Source: Cristatella mucedo (lineage: Eukaryota > Bryozoa > Phylactolaemata > Cristatellidae). From it: a DNA stretch of 64,000 nt. Made by a program: the position numbers and the translations under genes. Under the pieces are notes generated by a model. It had not been told where the DNA came from and ran no database searches. It saw nothing but the letters and a program-made list of their open reading frames with translations. Each line of letters starts with the position of its first letter. Positions within the stretch are counted from its first letter, which is position 1. The stretch is from positions 1,522,501-1,586,500 of the forward strand of contig WPIO01000085.1 in NCBI GenBank assembly GCA_009760855.2, read 5' to 3'. Of this stretch, positions 25,851-47,840 are shown piece after piece.

Positions 25851-26149
25851 CCCGTCGGTACTTCCGCTCGCCCTCGCACTCGCACTCGCACGTCCGGTTC
25901 TCACGAGACATCGCGGCGACAGCGAGCCGTCCTCGCCTTCGGACCGCGGAGCCAGGTGCTGAGCGTGTCCATTACGGACCCAAACTGCCGGCCGGCTTCC
26001 TCTGGCGAGCAGTGACCTCTAGAGGTTCCTGTTCCGACTAATCGGATATGTAATATGGCTGGGCTTCATCGACGCGAGGCCATCCGCCGTCGAAAGGCGA
26101 CCTCGAAGTCAGTGCCACCGACAGCGCCATTTGGGCAATCGCGAACTCT

Positions 26150-26338
26150 GGGCCCCCTTTTGGACCGACTTTTGGAACGACTTTTAGACCGACTTTTGGA
26201 CCGACTATTGGGCCGACTATTGGATCGACCCTTTCTGGGCCCCCTTCTGGACCGACTTTTGAACCGACTTTCGGATCGACTCTCTGTGGGCCTCCTTTTG
26301 GACCGAATTTTGGATCGACCCTTTCTGGGCATCCTTTT
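26150..26338. repeat. Degenerate 12-15-bp minisatellite
   Basis: Repeats of TTTTGGACCGAC with GGATCGACCCTTTCTGGGC insertions. It leads straight into the perfect hairpin at 26339. The repeated LLDRL peptide is an artefact. Confidence 0.85.
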
Positions 26339-26394
26339 GGACCGATCCACCAAAGGGGCGCCCATCACCGGGCGCCCCTTTGGTGGATCGGTCC
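26339..26394. repeat. Perfect hairpin, 25-bp arms, 6-base loop
   Basis: Left arm 26339-26363, loop ATCACC, right arm 26370-26394 exactly complementary. The arms begin GGACCGATCCACC, related to the minisatellite on the left; an L-B LINE 3' end starts directly to the right. Confidence 0.95.
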
Positions 26395-26690
26395 TGTAAT
26401 GTAATGTATCTCCGTCAGTAACTCCACAAAGTCATAAAGACCATGTGGGTGTTACGCAGGAGAGTTTTGTATAGCGCACTCACAGCCTAAGCGGCTTTCA
26501 GTACGCATTCGGTAGCCAACAGACTTCGTCTCACGCAACAAAGAGAAAGTGGGAAGCATAGCAGAGTTAGGAGAGCAGTTGAGGTAGTGAGTAGCATAGA
26601 AGTAGCAGCTCAGGACCGCTGAAAAAGATGTGCCATAGTCGGCAGTTGGAGAGTAGATGTCCTGTCGCCCCAGGTTTCCTCTCACTGGCT
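26395..26690 (-). mobile_element. LINE family L-B 3' fragment
   Basis: Minus-strand copy; the C-terminal peptide includes RQDIYSPTADYGTSFSAVL and ESRLGCECAIQNSPA. The 3' region (plus: GTATCTCCGTCAGTAACTCC) is nearly identical to 29.41 kb, so the copies are fairly young. Confidence 0.85.
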
Positions 26691-26734
26691 GCCCGTGGAC
26701 GAGTCCGGGTACATCATTGGTCTACCCTGGTCTA

Positions 26735-26960
26735 ACACTCCTTGATAATAATAATAAGAATAATGATAGTAATAATACATTTATATAGCCCCACAGAGAA
26801 CTCAATCTCTTTCTAGGCACTTTACTGCAAAAGAAGCGCGATCGAATGGTAAGGGGTAGCATTCTCACTGATGACAAGTGTAACATGGTTAAGGGTAGCA
26901 TGCACAGGGTCAGCATGCAAGTTTGGTTTGTGGCAGAAAATGTTAAACGAAACCTTGATG
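26735..26960 (-). mobile_element. L-A LINE 3' end fragment
   Basis: (AAT)n tail, CCACAGAGAACTCAATCTCT, TTCTAGGCACTTTACTGC and the antisense 3' untranslated region with GTTAAGGGTAGCATGC. Confidence 0.8.
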
Positions 26961-28320
26961 AAGTTCGGACAATAAACAGGAATCAACGCATAGCGATCGA
27001 CACATAGCAATTCGACGAGACTCGGCCACGCGTCTGGCCACATCGCTACCAGCGCTGACCTCTCGGAGCTCCGGAAGCGGAAGCAGGAAGCGGAGCGGGA
27101 AAATGCGCAGAACTAAAACCAAGCAAAAAAAGAACTCTCAATTTCTAGCCGCAGGATACGTTTCATTTCTGTACAGAGTCAAGCTGATAAAAGGCAATCA
27201 AGGACAAAATAAATAAAAATAAATAAACAAAAATAAAAGACAATGCCGGAACAAACGTGTTAGAAGTAGCTCGGGTAAAAAGTGGGAAGGGAGCTCAAGA
27301 AAAATTGCGAAAGTAGCTACAGAAAAATGGCGGAAAAAGCTAGCTACTTAGCTAGGTCGGAGGTCAGGTCCGTCCCCTGACAGCTTACGATTACCCGTAT
27401 GAGTGACATCCGGCGGGCATCAATAATCCTTCGGGATCTCTTAAACGGTCCGGCGAGATAGTCGAGCGGCGGTGCCTGAGCCAGAGGTCATGACACCGAG
27501 CCCAGCCTCTGGCCACCGGGAAAGAGGGCGCGCCACACCCCGCACCTTTCACTGCGCGCTGCAACGCCGCCATTGGCCGCGTCGGGACACGTGGTCGGGC
27601 GAACCGTGGGCTATCGAGCCGCCCGGCAGTTGACGACGAACGCTCCGCGGACGCTCCGTCGCGTCGACCCAATCTTCTCCGTTGCACTGACAGTCGGCCG
27701 CCGCCGCCACCGCCGCGGAACTCGGCACCGGAACTCGCCTCGGAATCGGTACGTGGCCACCGCGGAGATGCTTTGAGGCCCGGCCCGCGTCGCCCGATCC
27801 GCGCGGTCGAGCTTGCAAGGTCGAGCTTTCAAGGTCGAGCAAGGCGCGTCCGCCGTTTTTTCGCGAGGGGCGTCAGTGCGTGCGCGCGCGTCTTGGCGCG
27901 CAGCGGTGCCGGCAGCGAGAGCGAGCCGCTCTATCCGGCTCGTAGCGGCCGGCGTGCATTCTGGGTGGCCTCGAAAGTCAGTCCCGAGGCGGCGACCGTG
28001 GCGACCCCTGGTGGCGACGGTGGAGCAGAGTGTCCGCTCGCTCGCAGGCGAAAGTATGCGGATCCGTCACTGCGGACGCTCACTGCGCTCGCTTGGTCGC
28101 TGCCGCGCAGCTGCCGATGAGTGCCGACGCATTGTCGGCCTGTTTGTCATTTTGTCGTCTGCCTGTCATTTTGTCTGCCATTTTGTCGTCTGTCTGTCTG
28201 TGCGGCGCTTGCTCAGAAACGCGAGAAACTTCGAGAGCCACGCTGCTCCTACCGCCACCGCCGCCCCACTGAAAAATTATGGGCAGCTCGACTGCTTAAT
28301 CTAGCTATAATATGTAGCTC
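26960..28320. other. No gene supported; CpG-rich from about 27400
   Basis: 27400-28280 is CG-rich with overlapping open frames on both strands and no recognisable domain. The (TGTC)-type run near 28140-28200 is low complexity. Confidence 0.5.
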
Positions 28321-28339
28321 GCAAGCGAGCGCGCGCACG

Positions 28340-28599
28340 TACGTACACACAGACAAGCACGCTCACGCACTCATGCGAGTGCATGAAATCACGCGCACAG
28401 TCATGCACTCGCATGCACGAGCGCACGCACGCACACACACACACACGAAAGAGCGTGCACACACACGCACTCACTCCCACGAAAACGCACGTGACACGAA
28501 TACTCACACACGCTTATAAACGCACACCCACCCAGCCACACACACGCACACACTCACACGCACACACTCACACGCACACACACACTCACACACACGCAC

Positions 28600-28635
<36 letters not shown>

Positions 28636-28670
28636 GCACACACGCACACACGCACACAAACACACTCTTG
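28340..28670. repeat. (CA)n-type microsatellite, interrupted
   Basis: CACG/CACA repeats with many interruptions; protein frames here are His/Thr artefacts. Confidence 0.93.
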
Positions 28671-28689
28671 CAAAATCGTTGGGTTCCGA

Positions 28690-28885
28690 TGGCCTCGTCT
28701 TTGCCAGTGCAGTGCCATTGGATAGCGAACTGCCTGCCGAGGCAGGACTAACGTCCCGTGACCTCTGATGGTCGTGCGGTCGTCCATCGGTCGGCCATCT
28801 GTCGGCTTCGGTCGCGGGTCTTCGAGCAGACGAGAGTGCCCAGCTCAGCAGCAGAGAATTGAGCACCTGCGACGCCGCGTTAGAA
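28690..28885 (-). repeat. Unclassified dispersed repeat D, copy 1
   Basis: Its reverse complement matches 31478-31660 over about 190 bases (shared: GCTCAATTCTCTGC, GCTGAGCTGGG, GTCTGCTCGAAGACC, GAAGCCGACAGATGG, CAGGCAG-GCTATCC). The two copies are inverted, 2.6 kb apart, each next to a microsatellite. No family assigned. Confidence 0.75.
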
Positions 28886-29159
28886 TGTTCCCTTAACTTC
28901 CGGTCTAGGCCAGCCTACGTGCAAATCTTGTGGGTATTACTCGGCCTACGCGAAACATTTGGCTAAACTAGAAATTTTAATATTCAAGTCAAGGTGTAAC
29001 TAAATAAAATCAAATTATAATAAAATATACAATATATATATATACTATATCAAATTATAATGAAATCAAATTAAAGCCCCATTCCAGGTGAAAATCCTGG
29101 CTCCACTTCTGTCCTCGACCTTGGCTTACGCTGTCTGCACCTGATCGTGAGGCTTACGT

Positions 29160-29260
29160 AACTAGATCTTTGGTCGCTCAGGGGCCCTCGCTCCCCCCCC
29201 GTTCCTCCGAGGTTCGAGTCCTGCTGTGGTCGATCGCTGCAAGCGGTGGCTGAAGGCTAG
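29160..29260 (+). mobile_element. Possible tRNA-derived SINE, third family
   Basis: TTGGTCGCTCAGGGGCCCTC resembles an A box and GAGGTTCGAGTCCTG a B box, with GCTGTGGTCG following. A similar arrangement lies on the minus strand at 45255-45370. Ends are not defined. Confidence 0.35.
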
Positions 29261-29412
29261 AAGGCTTTTAAAGCTGCTGCGTAAGACGTGGCTGTTAAAG
29301 CGGCGATCACTCATTTTTCTGCCTGGGTGGTCCACCTCAGAGGATCGCCCAGGAGGTGAGGTGCTCGCTTTTCACAACCATCGGTCATGTGTTTGAGTCG
29401 GGCAGAAGACAT

Positions 29413-29990
29413 TGCAATGTAACGTATCTCCGTCAGTAACTCCACAAAGTCATAAAGACCACGTGGGTGTTACGCAGGGGAGTTTTGTATAGCGCACTCA
29501 CAGCCTAAGCGGCTTTCGGTACGCATTCGGTAGCCAACAGACTTCGTCTCACGCAACAAAGAGAAAGTGGGAAGCATAGCAGAGTTAGGAGAGCAGTTGA
29601 GGTAGTGAGTAGCATGGAAGTAGCAGTTCAGGACCGCTGAAAAAGATGTGCCATAGTCGGCAGTTGGAGAGTAGATGTCGTTGCGCAAGAATTGTGGAAG
29701 CGAGTTCCACAGTCTAGGACCTGCAGAGCTAAAGCTTCTGTCGCCAACTGTCTTTAAGCGGAGGAGTGGGACAGCTAATTTATTGTCCACACAGGACCTG
29801 AGGGCGCGAACAGGCTGAAACTGGTGCAGCAGTTCAGCTAGGTACGAAGGAGCCAAGCCGTGGCCTTGGCCTTGTCGGTCAGCGTAAGAACTTTGCTCTG
29901 TATCCGTTGCTCAACCGGCAGCCATCCTAGCTCTTTCAGCAATCCCTCATCGCCTATCGTAAGCGGATAGCCGTTCGGGCTCTGCAATGC
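29413..29990 (-). mobile_element. LINE family L-B, longer 3' fragment
   Basis: Minus-strand C-terminal frame of 128 codons (29856-29470) begins MAPSYLAELLHQFQP and contains VGDRSFSSAGPRLWNSLPQF. This is the usual C-terminus of CR1/L2-group reverse transcriptase proteins. The RT itself is missing. Confidence 0.88.
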
Positions 29991-29999
29991 CGTCTTACG

Positions 30000-31030
30000 A
30001 ATGAGGTTGCCAAATCAGCTTAGCTTTTTTGCCTCCCGAATGCCTCGCAACTTCCGACTTGCCACGCCCGTCCCAGCACCCTATGGGATCGAGTGTTTTC
30101 TCGTAGCCGAGGCGGAGGCGGGGGCTGAATTAAAATCGGATGCCGTCGGATCGACTTGCGACCGTGACCCGTTTCGCGATCAGCCGCGCGCCGCGACGCT
30201 GGCGCGCCTGCACGCCTCGCGACGCTGTTTGTCGCTCGCGGCCAGTCGGCGCGTCGAGGCGCGGGCCCGCCGCCGCCGCGAGGCCGGATCGCCCGCCGCT
30301 CGCGGCGGCGCATTTTTCGCCTGCTCAACGCGACGCAAGCCAGCGTTAAGAGCGGCTTAGCGAAGCACTAAATTCTCGATGAGCCCGCATTGCGCGCCGG
30401 TGCGTGGATCATTAGCCCTGAGCCAGCAGCAGATCGTCAGCGGACGCGCCTCCTGGCGGCACTTGAGCGGTATCGACGTGTCCGAGGCGAGGCGATTGGC
30501 GGAGCGTAAATTCCTGCCGCCGACGCGCCACTGCGACTCGAGGTGAGATTTATTGACCGGATGTGGTCCGCATGTAGGGCGGCGCCGTTGTGCTCGTCGC
30601 CGTTCCTCGACCGTCCCACGGGCGGCCTGCCAACCGAATGCCAATCAATCCCGCGGCGCGGGCGCCTTCCTTTAGGCAGCCTGCGGGCGCTCGCTAGCTC
30701 ACGTGCGCAGCGCCGCCGCCGCCCGGCGCACGTGAGCGCCGCCTGGCGAATCGTACGAGCTATATTATCAAATGCCGGCGCGCCGGATACTCCACGCCGG
30801 ATGCAGCGTCGCTGCGCGTCACTCGACGCGCGTCGGGCGCTGCGGCTGCGCCTGCTGCACTGCAGTCAAACTGCAGCGAACTGGCTCCAGCGCCGGCCTC
30901 GAGCAAGGCGCGACGACGACGACGCAGCAGACGCGTGCCGCCGTGCTGTCACGTGCTCGCTAAGCCGTTGCTGCTCGGGAAACGCGAGTCGCGAAAGAGA
31001 ACGCAGACGCATAGCCCAAACACAAGCGGG
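30000..31030. other. CpG-rich DNA, no gene supported
   Basis: Open frames on both strands from composition only; no domain or splice pattern seen. Confidence 0.5.
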
Positions 31031-31039
31031 CGAGCGCGC

Positions 31040-31068
31040 GCACACACACACACGCACAAGCAAACAAA

Positions 31069-31103
<35 letters not shown>

Positions 31104-31346
31104 GCGCGCACACACACACACATACATATATATATATTATAGTATATTAAATAACTTTTAAATATATATATATATATGTATATACACGCCGTACATACGT
31201 ACGGCGTGTATATGTACATATGTGCACGTATATACGCCACCATATATAAATATATATAGTATAGTATATTATAATAATTTTATTTATATATTTATTTATA
31301 TTTATATATTTATTTATATATATATTTATTTTATTATAATAATTTT

Positions 31347-31434
<88 letters not shown>

Positions 31435-31435
31435 G
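31040..31435. repeat. (CA)n and (TA)n microsatellites with a short palindrome
   Basis: CA runs at 31040-31125, AT-rich repeats to 31340, then a long pure (TA)n at about 31350-31433. At 31181-31215 ATATACACGCCGTAC pairs with GTACGGCGTGTATAT across ATAC. Confidence 0.93.
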
Positions 31436-31477
31436 CCACCTGCGATCGGTCGGTGCGATCGACCCCGCCGTCCGAAC

Positions 31478-31660
31478 GAGCGGCGTCGCAGGTCGCTCAA
31501 TTCTCTGCCGCTGAGCTGGGTACTCCCCGTCTGCTCGAAGACCTACGAACGAAGCCGACAGATGGTAGACCAACGAACGACTGGGTGACTATCAGAGGGC
31601 ACGAGGTCACGGGGACGCCGCGAGTCCTCCCTCTTCAGGCAGTGCGCTATCCAAAGAAAA
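31478..31660 (+). repeat. Unclassified dispersed repeat D, copy 2
   Basis: Matches the reverse complement of 28690-28885 over most of its length; starts GCGGCGTCGCAGGT and ends near CAGGCAGTGCGCTATCC. Confidence 0.75.
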
Positions 31661-32500
31661 ACCGCGAACGAATTCGCCGGTTCGCGCGCGACCGTTTAGG
31701 CCGCCGCCTCGGCTACGCAGCCAGCGGCTGAGCTGAGCCTACACGCCCGACCGTCGCTGCTTTGTGCCATCCTGACCCTGACCATGACCCCGACCCTGAC
31801 TCCGACTGCGCTTCGTCTCCGTCGAGCGGCCGATGCGGACGAGCAGCCGAGTTGCCTTTCGTAGCGCGCGACCACTGCTACGTCATCCGATGAGACTAAT
31901 GACGTCATCTTCCGCTTCCCGGCGCTCCGAGTAGCGTTTGCTAGCGTTGTCATATCTGAAGTCAAGGGTAGAGCATCCGCTTCGACGCACGCGGCTTCCC
32001 TCCATCGTTGTTTTTTTTTCTAATATGTGTGCGTTTTTTAAAGAGTTGATCAAGATAGTGAGAATTATGTCAGTAGCTCTCGTGACTCTCGTCTGAGAGT
32101 CAATCGTATAGACATCCCTGTTTTGCAATTAAAATTAAAACTATAAAAAAACAATAAAAATAACATTAAAAATATAACAATATGTCAATATAAATATATA
32201 AAACGCAACTATAATATATAAATAAAAAATATAATGTATAAATATATAAAGATATAACAATTAAAATTAAAACCACCGTACGCATGCAGCGCGGAAGAAG
32301 ACGACGACGACGACGAACGAAGCGCCAGCTGGAGCCACTGCACCACCTGAAGATTCTCCTACTGAAGTCGGGCCTTCAGAAGAGCCGTGACCTTGCTCTT
32401 CTTTGCTGTGAATAACATCTCGTCATCATCGTCGCTTTATCATCGAAAAAGTTGCCCTATTTTCATATATTAGTGGTTCTGTGTAAGAACAGTGCGTGTG

Positions 32501-32540
<40 letters not shown>

Positions 32541-32546
32541 TATGTG

Positions 32547-32586
<40 letters not shown>

Positions 32587-32950
32587 GTGTGTGTGTGCAA
32601 TTAAATGTACGATAAAATAATCTAATATTTGTAACGTTTTCTCTTACATCGTCTAATATATTGGGTTGTATCAGAGTAAATACGACTAAAGGGGCTCTAA
32701 TGAATAATGTTAAAAACCATATTTTGACGTTCGTGAACAGGTTTTCAACGCTCTAACTACGAAAATCTTGAATGTTTTTTTTTTTATAAAGAATCCTACT
32801 TAACGGAAATTCACCTGTCGCAGTAGAGTCTGGAACTGATTAACCACGATAAGCGAGGGACGAGCAGACGGCTAGCTACAGCGGACGCAGCGTCCCGTAA
32901 CCCTTTGACCTCGCTTTGAACAACCGGGAAATGTGTGCGAAGCTTACTTA
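31660..32950. other. No gene recognised; AT-rich with (TA)n blocks
   Basis: GC-rich to 31900, then AT-rich; (TA)n at 32495-32535 and 32550-32585. No coding region supported. Confidence 0.55.
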
Positions 32951-32956
32951 CCAATT

Positions 32957-33033
32957 ACATATCCATGTGTATTATTTATAAAGATTTAATAAAATATTCA
33001 ATAAATCTTTATATATATAATACACAGGGATGT
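32957..33033. repeat. Imperfect inverted repeat, 32-bp arms
   Basis: ACATATCCATGTGTATTATT... (32957-32988) is the imperfect reverse complement of 33002-33033. Resembles a small palindromic element or MITE core. Confidence 0.65.
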
Positions 33034-33142
33034 GCACGTCTTACATAGGTAGATTGCGGTACTACACAACGATTTATCAATGAACTAATTCGAGGGATAA
33101 AATAATAAATAAATAAATAAATCCTAGCTCATTACACAGCGT

Positions 33143-33275
33143 CTTTTTGTTTAGCGACAGAAGAGCCTTTACGGCTATCACCACAGCTTGCAGTGGCGAT
33201 AAATGATCGCCCACCGCAGGAATCATACCCATGACCCAGTAGTTGTCGTTGCGTAAGACGTCACGTCCGATTTAG
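33143..33275 (-). mobile_element. tRNA-derived SINE, second family (copy 2)
   Basis: Matches 5085-5215: AGCGACAGAAGAGCC, CACCACAGCTTGCAGTGGCG and ATAAATGATCGCCCACCGC. The B box is degraded. Confidence 0.55.
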
Positions 33276-33847
33276 CTCCTCAACCCAAGATGTAGGGACG
33301 CGTGGCGACGTGGTAGACGAAAACGAGGAGGCAATGGGCGCCGATTCAGGGCGACCTTTGATTGCGCAAGTCTGAAGCAGCTTCAACCGCTCGGTCAGCG
33401 GCGTCTGCTCCGGCGGCTAGAAGCGCGAGCTCGCTGCACGGCCTTGACCTCAACGGCAGTCGCGGTCCCGCGGACCGGGCGCGGCGTCTGCCCTGGCTAG
33501 ACGGCCGCACGAGAGGCGGCGAAGTCGCGGCTCTCGCGAAGTCTCGACTTCGCCGCGCCGACTCGCGCAGTCTCCGCTAGTCTGGCTACGATCGGTAGAC
33601 AGTCCTCGGGCGTAATGTCGCTAGGAAACGACGCGTTGATCTCTCGTTGACCTCGTGCAGCCGCTCGCACGCTCGCTCCCTGTACAGGACGTCGGCGTGC
33701 ATTTTTGTAAGAGGTAACGACGGGAGCCGGAGCTGAGGCGATAAAGCCGAAAGAGTTACGCAGGTCTCGATCGGTAAAAAAAGGAGATGTCTCTGAAAAC
33801 CAGTTTCAGAGCGCTGCAGGACTAGCGAGACAGGGCAGCAGCCAGCA

Positions 33848-34025
33848 GAGAGCAAGGGACATCCGGTGCGCAAGGGACGTCCGGTGCGAAAGGGACGTCC
33901 GGTGCGCAAGGGACATCCGGTGAGAAAGGGACATCCGGTGCGCAAGGGACATCCGGTGCACAAGGGACATCCGGTGCGCAAGGGAAATCCGGTGCGAAAA
34001 GGACATCCGGTGCGCAAGGGACATC
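33848..34025. repeat. 18-bp minisatellite
   Basis: About ten copies of AAGGGACATCCGGTGCGC. The 18-base period gives six-residue peptide repeats on both strands (KGHPVR; SLAHRM), which are artefacts. Confidence 0.93.
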
Positions 34026-35200
34026 GGTGCACAGCAGCCAGGCTGTGCGGCGGTTGCCGGAAAAAAGTTAAAATTACCAGAGGCGAGAAGTTAAAGGTAG
34101 AAACGACCGAAACGAGCCAGCGAGCGTCACCGCTTGCATAGATATACAAGAAAGTTGCACGTTTTGCCCTGCAGAAATGACTTAAATGGGCACAAGTGGG
34201 TTGCAGAGCCGCTGCAGCGGCAGCTGCTCATTTTGGAGCCGACTCGCTGCCAGGTCTTCTTTCGAGAATCTTTCCGATAGGTGGCGCATCGGCGGTTCGT
34301 TGCTTGCGCGGTCATTTCCTTCTTATACTTGGGGTTTCATTATATTCTAAATCACTTCGTTCATTGCAAAATTAGTCACAAATCGGTAATATATTCAAAA
34401 TATGCTGGTGACACATTGGATGTCCCCACCTGATTGATGGCAACCGATCAGGCCCACCGGTTGGTCCTCGGTCCCAGAATGCCTCTGGTGCTTTCGTCTC
34501 CAAAGGGCCGCCAAAACTTCAGTGTACTGTACTGCAGTAACTTGACTGCAGCAAGTCAACGATGGAGACACTGTATTTGAAGCTTAAGGGTACAACAGCA
34601 GCCGAGATTAAGGGGCGATAGGCAATGAATCAGAGTAAACAACGACGGATTCGCCCAGCGTGACCAGAAAGTTTGGAGAGACTGCTGCAGCATGGCGGCC
34701 GTGGCCTTTGAGCAAAGGGATTAGACTAATCCACGGTAGTCACTCCGTCATTGCCCTTGGATACCGGATACTTGGATATCCGGCTCTGAGCACGCATGCC
34801 TCGCACGGCTACCGCGTTTCGTTGACATGGATCGGCCAGAATAGTGTCCGGCGCGCGTACCGCGTGATATCCGGCGGGCACCTGGAGGAGAGGTGGCGAG
34901 CAAGTGTGGCCAACGCATTCGTTTCCAGACCCACGAACAGCGCTAATGTATGTATTGTATTAATGTATTATAATGTAACTATTACTGTGTGTATTGCTTT
35001 CTATCTTCTTTGGCATTCGGCGATATTCTGTAGACGATTCGAGAAACCGCCCAAACAGAGTCGAGGTTTTTCGCAGCGCCTAGCGCCATGTGTGCTGCTG
35101 CTGTGCTGGCTGCGCCCTCTATTGGGGGAGGGCTGCCATGGGAGCGCATAGTCGTACTTGGCAACCCCCACGCTCGTCGTCGCTGCCGCCACTCTGTGCA
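34026..35200. other. No gene recognised upstream of M4 copy A
   Basis: No domain-bearing frame; short open frames only. The last 100 bases carry GC-rich promoter-like sequence. Confidence 0.55.
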
Positions 35201-35220
35201 GCCATCTTTCCGCCATCTTT
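35201..35220 (-). promoter_or_regulatory. Two YY1-like motifs just upstream of M4 copy A
   Basis: Read on the minus strand, this stretch carries two tandem AAAGATGGC motifs, the second continuing as AAAGATGGCG, 40-60 bases before the ATG at 35261. The YY1 consensus is AAnATGGCGGC and such sites are common near transcription starts. The position suggests the core promoter of copy A; this is inference. Confidence 0.4.
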
Positions 35221-35260
35221 TCAGCCACGCTCGCGAAGCAATTTTCTGTCAGCGGAAGCG

Positions 35261-45723
<10,463 letters not shown>

Positions 45724-46089
45724 ACCATTGTTGCCAAGGTTCCGCTGCAGTGCTACCACTGCCATGGCTTCGCAGTCGCGTCGGATGCAACATGTGCTGG
45801 TGATTATGCATCTTCATAACAAAAGCTGAGAAAAATTTCTCATAACTTCCGTGATGTGGTAACGTCCACTCTCTCTGTCTCTGTCTCTCTCTCTCCTCTC
45901 TCTCCCCATCTCTCTCTATCTCTCAGTCTCTCTGTCTCTCTGTCGCTCTGTCACTCTGTCTCTCTGTCTCTCTGTCTGCCGTCAATGTACCATTTAAAAG
46001 ATCAGACACGAGGAAAACTCTATTTTAGGTCACGAGCATAGGTAGCACCTATAATACAGACCGCCCTCGAAGGACGCTAGCTGAACCAA

Positions 46090-46225
46090 ACTATAATAAT
46101 AGTAATAATACATTTGATATAGCGCCCTCAGAGAATTAGATCTCTTTCTGGGTACTTCAAAATTGCTGCAAAGGAAGCACGATCGAATGGTTAGTGGTAG
46201 CATGCACGCATAGTTTACGCGAATA
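46090..46225 (-). mobile_element. L-A LINE 3' end fragment
   Basis: (AAT)n, TATAGCGCCCTCAGAGAATT, CTCTTTCTGGGTACTTC and the antisense 3' untranslated part with GGTTAGTGGTAGCATGCACG. Confidence 0.8.
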
Positions 46226-46265
46226 GGTTTTGCGTTTAGGTCGCACGAGCTGGTTACATCTATAT

Positions 46266-46412
46266 TACAGGCCAACCTCAGATTTGGTCCAGCGGTCAAG
46301 GTGCTTGCCCCGACCAAGGTCTGGCTGAGGCCATTGGCTCAAGCCCGGAGGCATATGTGAAGCGCCTGATTAGAGATAAAGTTCTTTTAGGGCGCTTTAC
46401 AAATGAATTAGA
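46266..46412 (+). mobile_element. tRNA-derived SINE (main family)
   Basis: GATTTGGTCCAGCGGTCAAG, GACCAAGGTCTGGCTGAGG, CTCAAGCCCGGAGGCATATG, GAAGCGCCTGATTAGAGATA and AGGGCGCTTTACAAATGAAT in order; the tail is (TA)n. Confidence 0.88.
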
Positions 46413-46414
46413 TA

Positions 46415-46472
<58 letters not shown>

Positions 46473-46734
46473 AACATATATATATATACATATACATATA
46501 CACACACATATGACGCCAGCTGATATCTTTCACATTTTGGACGACTCCAGGCTTACCCATAACTACAAGGCACAAGTAGGCATAATTCGACCACCTGACT
46601 TTCGCTACGCTTATGGAAGTCGGTAACCATATGAGCGCGATTGACGTCAACGAATCACGAAGTGGCGGAATAAGGTCATTGAGTCATTAGGCCGGATGAC
46701 GGGCAACGCTTGGAAGGGTCGCTGGATGAAGTAA

Positions 46735-47840
46735 TAATAATAATAATTCACTTGATAAAGCGCCATCAGAGAACGTAATCTCTCTAAATAATAAATAAAT
46801 AAATCGTAAATGCAATTGAATGGTAAGTAAAATCATGCTTGAAAAACAAACGAAATGAATAATATGGTTAGGGGTGACATGCACAGGCTCAGCATGCAAA
46901 TGTGGTTAGTGGCAGCATGCACGGTGTCAGCACGCATAAGCACATCAAGGACGAATCACAGGGACCCACTAAAGGCTGTCCTAAATAGGTGTGTTTTTAA
47001 GTTCCTTTTAAATGTGGTCAGGTCAGGGGATGTTCTGACGCAGGTCGGGAGTGAGTTCCAGGCTTTGGGAACATACGAAGTAAATGCACGGTCTCCAAAG
47101 GATTTGAGGTTTGTACGAGGTATTGGTAAACTGTTGGATTCCGAAAAGCGGGTGGTACGATGCTTGGCCTGATGGGGGAGTATGTCGGAGAGATAGGCTG
47201 GAGCCATAGAATGAAGTGACCTAAAAGTGAGCGACAAAACCTTGAAGTCAATCCGTTGCTTGACTGGTAGCCAGTGCAGGTCGGCGAGAAGTGGTGTGAT
47301 GTGGCAACTGCGCCGCTCACGGCAGACAAGCCTAGCTGCAGAGTTTTGCACCAGCTGCAATCGCCTGATCGCACATGCTGGTAGGCCAGTAAGCAGTGAG
47401 TTGCAGAAGTCGAGACGGGATGTCACGAATGCATGGACCAACTTGGACGTGGTATCCTTATCTAAACGAGCCCGAATTTTAGCAATGTTAGCAAGCTGAA
47501 AATAGGCAGATTTGACTGTGGAGCTAATGCGGTCGTCTAACGAGAGGTCGCTTTGGAAGTAGAGAGCAGGGTTCCATCGGCAGCATCAGAAATGAAAGCT
47601 TTAAGCCAAGATTACGTTTTCTGCTGACATGAGCGCAGAGTAGCGAAAGGAGAATTGGACACAAGACCGCACGGACGCACCCGGCGGTACCGCACGCTTT
47701 ATGGGCTCCCCGTAAGAACGACAGCGAGTCGGCGGACTTGCGTATGTAAATTGACTCGCTGTCTTAGGACCTTGGAAACTCGAACGTCTCTCATCGAGAA
47801 GAGATCTGAACCAGTCTAGAGCTGTGCCCGGCCAATGGCG
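46735..47840 (-). mobile_element. L-A LINE with C-terminal frame and ruined RT
   Basis: The frame 47441-46956 has FVTSRLDFCNSLLTGLPACA, then LADLHWLPVKQRIDFKVLSL and APAYLSDILPHQAKHRTTRF. Upstream (47860-47600) degraded RT pieces remain (GTALDWFRSLLDE; PPGASV in place of PQGSV). The 3' end at left is (AAT)n. Confidence 0.9.

Noticed and set aside
27440-27510. tRNA-like A-box words (GATAGTCGAGCGGCGGTGCC)
   Set aside because: No matching B box or cloverleaf could be built.
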